Shown: positions 5,218 through 8,180 of the stretch, piece by piece
How positions within the stretch are numbered: position 1 is the first letter of the stretch
Layout: each line of letters begins with the position of its first letter
NCBI GenBank assembly: GCA_900547125.1
Contig: URFU01000100.1
Location: 1-8,180, forward strand
Direction of reading: 5' to 3'
Origin: an uncultured Collinsella sp.
GTDB taxonomy: Bacteria > Actinomycetota > Coriobacteriia > Coriobacteriales > Coriobacteriaceae
DNA length: 8,180 bases
Program-made: the position numbers and the translations under genes
Notes under the pieces: generated by a model
The model's database searches: none
Told to the model about the DNA's origin: nothing
The model's input: only the letters and a program-made list of their open reading frames with translations

Positions 5218-6408
5218 ATGGCCTTTACCAAGAAGACCGTCCGCGACATCGATGTCGACGGCAAGCGCGTTCTCGTCCGCGTTGACTTTAACGTGCCTAT
5301 CAAGGATGGCGTCGTTGGCGACACCACCCGTATCAAGGCTGCCCTGCCCACCATCAACTATCTGGTTGAGCACAATGCTCGCGTCATCCTCATGAGCCAC
5401 CTCGGCCGTCCCGAGGGCACCGGCTTCCAGCCCGAGCTTTCCCTCGAGCCCGTCGCCAAGAAGCTCGCTGAGCTCTCTGGCCTTGACGTTGCCTTTGTCG
5501 CCGACACCTACGGCGAGAAGGCTGCCGAGGCTGTCGCCGCCGTCGAGCCGGGTAAGGTTCTCGTTCTCGAGAACGTCCGCTTCGATAAGCGTGAGAAGAA
5601 GAACGATCCCGAGATCGCCAAGAAGCTCGCTTCCTATGGTGACGTCTTCGTTCTCGATGCCTTCGGCACCGCTCACCGCGCCCAGGGTTCCGTCGTGGGC
5701 CCCGCCGCTTACCTGCCCGCAGTCGCAGGCTTCCTGCTCGAGAAGGAGGTCGATACGCTGACCGGCATCTTCGCCGAGCCCGAGCGCCCCTTCGTCGCCA
5801 TCGTCGGCGGTTCCAAGGTTTCCTCCAAGATCGGCGTTCTCGATCACCTCATTGACTCCGCTGACACCCTGATCATCGGTGGCGGCATGGCCTACACCTT
5901 CTTCCTGGCTCAGGGCCTGTCCGTCGGTCAGTCCCTCAAGGAAGAGGACTGGGTCGAGCGCGCTGGCGAGATGCTCAAGAAGGCCGAGGAAAAGGGCGTC
6001 AAGATCCTGCTCCCCATCGACAACCGTGTTGCCGATCACTTTGGCGAGGACGCTGTCCCCGAGGTTGTTGCTTCCGACGCTATCCCCGATGACCGTGAGG
6101 GTATGGACATCGGCCCCAAGACCGAGGAGCTTTACGCCGAGGCTGTCAAGGGCGCCAAGACTGTGTTCTGGAATGGCCCCATGGGCGTCTTCGAGTTCGA
6201 CAACTTCGCTCACGGCACCCAGGCTATCGCCGAGGCTGTTGCCGAGGCAGATTGCACCTCGATCATCGGTGGTGGCGATTCCGTCGCAGCCGTCAACAAG
6301 TTTAACCTGGCCGACAAGATGAGCTGGATCTCCACCGGCGGTGGCGCTTCCATGGAGCTCGTCGAGGGTAAGGCCCTGCCCGGAGTGGAGGCGCTTCTCG
6401 ATGCCTAA
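5218..6408 (+). CDS. pgk: Phosphoglycerate kinase
   Basis: The enzyme transfers phosphate from 1,3-bisphosphoglycerate to ADP, the first ATP-yielding step of glycolysis, in the cytoplasm. The 396 residues match the family throughout: RVDFNVP (21-27), SHLGRPEG (60-67), LENVRF (117-122), DAFGTAHRA (147-155), GGSKVSSKIGVL (197-208), GGGMAYTF (221-228), MDIGPKT (296-302), WNGPMGVFE (318-326) and GGGDS (351-355). The start at 5218 is chosen because it gives the conserved short N-terminus and has GAAAGG upstream, though at an 11-base spacing. An in-frame ATG at 5182 lies inside the leader hairpin and has no binding site. The gene's last eight bases overlap the tpiA start, so the two are translationally coupled. 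Codon bias is as strong as in gap. Confidence 0.97.
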   Translation: MAFTKKTVRDIDVDGKRVLVRVDFNVPIKDGVVGDTTRIKAALPTINYLVEHNARVILMSHLGRPEGTGFQPELSLEPVAKKLAELSGLDVAFVADTYGEKAAEAVAAVEPGKVLVLENVRFDKREKKNDPEIAKKLASYGDVFVLDAFGTAHRAQGSVVGPAAYLPAVAGFLLEKEVDTLTGIFAEPERPFVAIVGGSKVSSKIGVLDHLIDSADTLIIGGGMAYTFFLAQGLSVGQSLKEEDWVERAGEMLKKAEEKGVKILLPIDNRVADHFGEDAVPEVVASDAIPDDREGMDIGPKTEELYAEAVKGAKTVFWNGPMGVFEFDNFAHGTQAIAEAVAEADCTSIIGGGDSVAAVNKFNLADKMSWISTGGGASMELVEGKALPGVEALLDA

Positions 6409-7168
6409 TCGCACCCTTCTTATCGCTGGTAACTGGAAGATGAACAACGACGTCGCCGAGGCCGCCAAGCTCGCCGACGAGCTGGCCCAGGCTCTGCCCG
6501 AGGTTCCGGCTGGCGTCGAGGTGCTCGTCTGCCCTCCGACCATCGACATCACCACGGTTCATGACCGCATTCAGGCTGCCCCCATCGCTCTCGGTGCACA
6601 GAACGTGTACTGGGAGGCCAAGGGTGCCTTCACCGGTGAGTCCTCTTGCGACATGCTCAAGTCCGCTGGCTGCACCTATTGCATCATCGGTCACTCCGAG
6701 CGTCGTGATTACTTCCACGAGACCGACGAGGATCAGAACAAGAAGGCCAAGGCCCTCGTTGCCGCCGGTCTTGTTCCCGTCTTCTGCTGCGGTGAGTCCC
6801 TTGAGGTCCGCGAGGCCGGCACCTATGTCGAGCACGTCGTGAACCAGGTCAAGGCTGGTCTCGAGGGTCTCGAGATCACTTGCCCCAAGCAGGTCGTCGT
6901 CGCCTACGAGCCCATCTGGGCTATCGGCACCGGCAAGACCGCTACCGCCGAGGACGCTCAGGAGGTCTGCGGCGCTATCCGTGAGACCCTCAAGGAGATG
7001 TTCGGCGAGGAGCTCGCTAACGGCATCCGCGTTCTCTATGGTGGCTCTGCCAAGCCCGGCAACATTGCCGAGCTCGTCGCCAAGCCCGACGTCGACGGCG
7101 CCCTCGTGGGCGGCGCTTCGCTCAAGGCTGCCGACTTCGCCTCTATGGTCGTCAAGGCAGGCGAGTAG
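6401..7168 (+). CDS. tpiA: Triosephosphate isomerase
   Basis: The enzyme interconverts dihydroxyacetone phosphate and glyceraldehyde-3-phosphate in the cytoplasm as a TIM-barrel dimer. The 255 residues are of normal length. Catalytic parts are all present: N11 and K13 in GNWKMN, H98 in IIGHSERR, E170 in AYEPIWAIGTG with the following flexible loop 6 (PIWAIGTGKTA), and the phosphate-binding YGGSAKPGN (213-221) and GALVGGASL (233-241). The start overlaps the pgk stop by eight bases. GGAGG at 6387-6391 lies nine bases ahead, inside pgk. The frame is open further upstream to 6341, but that stretch only reads pgk out of frame. gpmI starts five bases after its stop. Confidence 0.97.
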   Translation: MPNRTLLIAGNWKMNNDVAEAAKLADELAQALPEVPAGVEVLVCPPTIDITTVHDRIQAAPIALGAQNVYWEAKGAFTGESSCDMLKSAGCTYCIIGHSERRDYFHETDEDQNKKAKALVAAGLVPVFCCGESLEVREAGTYVEHVVNQVKAGLEGLEITCPKQVVVAYEPIWAIGTGKTATAEDAQEVCGAIRETLKEMFGEELANGIRVLYGGSAKPGNIAELVAKPDVDGALVGGASLKAADFASMVVKAGE

Positions 7169-7173
7169 GACAT

Positions 7174-8180
7174 ATGGCACAGCGTCATCTTCCTGCACTC
7201 CTGATCATCATGGATGGTTGCGGCCTTGCTCCGGCTGATGGCGAGAACGCCGTCGCCGCTGCCAAGACGCCCTTCCTTGATAGCCTGTACGAGAAGTACC
7301 CCCACACCACGCTCGGTGCTTCGGGCGAGGACGTGGGCCTTCCCGACGGCCAGATGGGCAACTCCGAGGTGGGTCACCTCAACATCGGTGCCGGCCGCAT
7401 CGTGTTCCAGGAGCTTTCGCGCATCAACAATGCCATCAAGGACGGCTCCATCGCCAAGAACGAGGTTTTCGTCAAGGCTATGGACGATGTCAAGGCTGAC
7501 GGCAAGACTCTTCATCTCATGGGCCTTATGAGCCCTGGCGGTGTTCATTCTCACATGAACCACGTCGAGGCTCTGGTCAAGATGGCTGCCGAGCACGGTG
7601 TCAAGACCGTTCGCGTCCACGCCTTTATGGACGGCCGCGACGTTGACCCGCAGTCCGGTGCTGGTTACATGAGTGAGTTCTGCGCCTTCCTGGCCAAGAT
7701 CTCCGAGGAGACCGGTTGCGACGCTCGCGTTGCCACCGTCTCGGGCCGTTATTGGGCCATGGACCGCGACAACCGTTGGGAGCGCATCCAGCGCGCCTAC
7801 GACGTCATGGTCAACGCATCCGATGCCGATACCGACCCTGTTGCCGGTATCAAGGCCTACTACGAGAAGGATCCGCGCGGCGACGAGTTCGTCGAGCCCT
7901 TCGCTGCCCACAATGAGGGCATCCACGAGGGCGACGCGGCCATCTTCTTCAACTTCCGTCCCGACCGCGCTCGTCAGATGACTCGCGTGTTCACGGACAA
8001 GGAGTTCGACGGCTTTGAGCGCGAGCAGATCAAGCTTTCGCACTTTGTGACGATGACCGAGTACGACCCGACGTTTGACGTCGAGGTCGCCTTCCCCAAG
8101 ACGTTTTTCTGCGTTAAAAAATTGTTCTATACGGCACTTGAGGGAATACACCCCTATCTCTTGCTAAGGACAGCAAGCAT
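7174..8180 (+). CDS. gpmI: 2,3-bisphosphoglycerate-independent phosphoglycerate mutase, disrupted at the 3' end
   Basis: The intact enzyme interconverts 3- and 2-phosphoglycerate using two manganese ions and a phosphoserine intermediate. Family similarity here covers residues 1 to about 310. D14 lies in IIMDGCG (usually DGWG), the phosphorylated serine S64 in MGNSEVGH, then HLMGLMSPGGVHSH (114-127), the transferase-domain FMDGRDVDP (151-159) and GRYWAMDRDNRWER (191-204), and FFNFRPDRARQMT (258-270). It then reads VEVAFPKTF and, at about base 8107, stops resembling the family. The frame continues with unrelated codons (FCVKKLFYTA and so on) and is open to the window edge. About 200 C-terminal residues, with the second half of the phosphatase domain and its metal ligands (D403, H407, D444, H445 and H462 in Bacillus numbering), are replaced. 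As it stands it cannot encode an active mutase. The start has only a weak AGGA three bases upstream, so coupling to tpiA is likely. A chimeric assembly is an alternative to a real disruption. Confidence 0.9.
   Translation, partial: MAQRHLPALLIIMDGCGLAPADGENAVAAAKTPFLDSLYEKYPHTTLGASGEDVGLPDGQMGNSEVGHLNIGAGRIVFQELSRINNAIKDGSIAKNEVFVKAMDDVKADGKTLHLMGLMSPGGVHSHMNHVEALVKMAAEHGVKTVRVHAFMDGRDVDPQSGAGYMSEFCAFLAKISEETGCDARVATVSGRYWAMDRDNRWERIQRAYDVMVNASDADTDPVAGIKAYYEKDPRGDEFVEPFAAHNEGIHEGDAAIFFNFRPDRARQMTRVFTDKEFDGFEREQIKLSHFVTMTEYDPTFDVEVAFPKTFFCVKKLFYTALEGIHPYLLLRTAS
8107..8180. other. Unexplained sequence replacing the 3' part of gpmI
   Basis: From about 8107 the sequence changes character. It is more AT-rich than the roughly 60% GC genes before it, contains a six-A run (8116-8121), and no frame reads as the missing part of GpmI. 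CTTGCT (8160-8165) and AGCAAG (8172-8177) form a 6-bp hairpin. On the minus strand a frame entering from the window edge ends with a TAG at 8156-8154, reading MLAVLSKR before the stop, which could be the tail of a gene in an inserted element. I cannot match it to any insertion sequence end. It may be the edge of a mobile element, a recombination junction or an assembly error. Confidence 0.55.

Noticed and set aside
5143..6555. 470-residue open frame antisense to pgk
   Set aside because: Same codon-bias artefact. It spans the gap-pgk terminator and two well-identified genes and has no family features.
7036..8151. 371-residue open frame antisense to gpmI
   Set aside because: Shadow of gpmI codon bias. 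Its GTG start falls in the unexplained tail and no domain is visible.
8101..8180. A simple frameshift as the cause of the gpmI break
   Set aside because: None of the three forward frames after 8107 resembles the missing GpmI C-terminal sequence, so an indel alone does not explain it.
8107..8180. Group II intron or IS200/IS605 end
   Set aside because: No GUGYG-type intron start appears at the junction, and the hairpin at 8160-8177 is farther from the junction than expected for an IS200/IS605 left end. The evidence is too thin for any family.

Overview
The window looks like a chromosomal segment of a high-GC Gram-positive bacterium. The order rapZ-whiA-gap-pgk-tpiA, the actinobacterial form of the RapZ P-loop (arginine in place of the Walker A lysine), an actinobacterial-style ROK zinc motif and strong GAG/AAG/CTC codon bias suggest a Coriobacteriia gut actinobacterium of the Collinsella type. 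That assignment is inference from memory of the families, not from a search. All seven genes lie on the + strand.

Layout. 1-180 holds no gene but carries a long imperfect inverted repeat (13-107), then the ribosome binding site of the first gene. 181-1903 is an amino-sugar pair: a ROK-family kinase, probably N-acetylmannosamine kinase (nanK), and N-acetylmannosamine-6-phosphate 2-epimerase (nanE), with a strong hairpin between them. 1904-2001 contains a terminator-like hairpin whose T-run abuts the Shine-Dalgarno of the next gene. 2002-3858 is rapZ followed six bases later by whiA; the yvcK gene that usually sits between them is absent. 3859-4051 is an AT-rich control region with a weak terminator, a perfect 14-bp palindrome of LacI-operator type, a second imperfect inverted repeat, a candidate promoter and a structured leader. 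4052-8180 is the lower-glycolysis block: gap, a strong intrinsic terminator, then pgk, tpiA and gpmI, tightly packed and probably co-translated.

The genes fit together as amino-sugar entry into metabolism (ManNAc to ManNAc-6-P to GlcNAc-6-P), a RapZ-type protein that in better-studied bacteria is tied to amino-sugar sensing, the regulator WhiA, and the triose-phosphate half of glycolysis under what may be a common sugar-responsive operator.

The clearest anomaly is at the 3' end. gpmI matches its family well for about 310 residues and then, near base 8107, family similarity stops abruptly. It is replaced by about 73 bases of more AT-rich sequence with a small hairpin, running to the window edge. 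This breaks the gene at the junction where the transferase domain returns to the phosphatase domain and removes the C-terminal metal ligands. It may be the edge of an inserted element, a rearrangement or an assembly join; the window is too short to decide. I found no CRISPR array, tRNA, rRNA or complete mobile element, and nothing that I can defend as a wholly new system.
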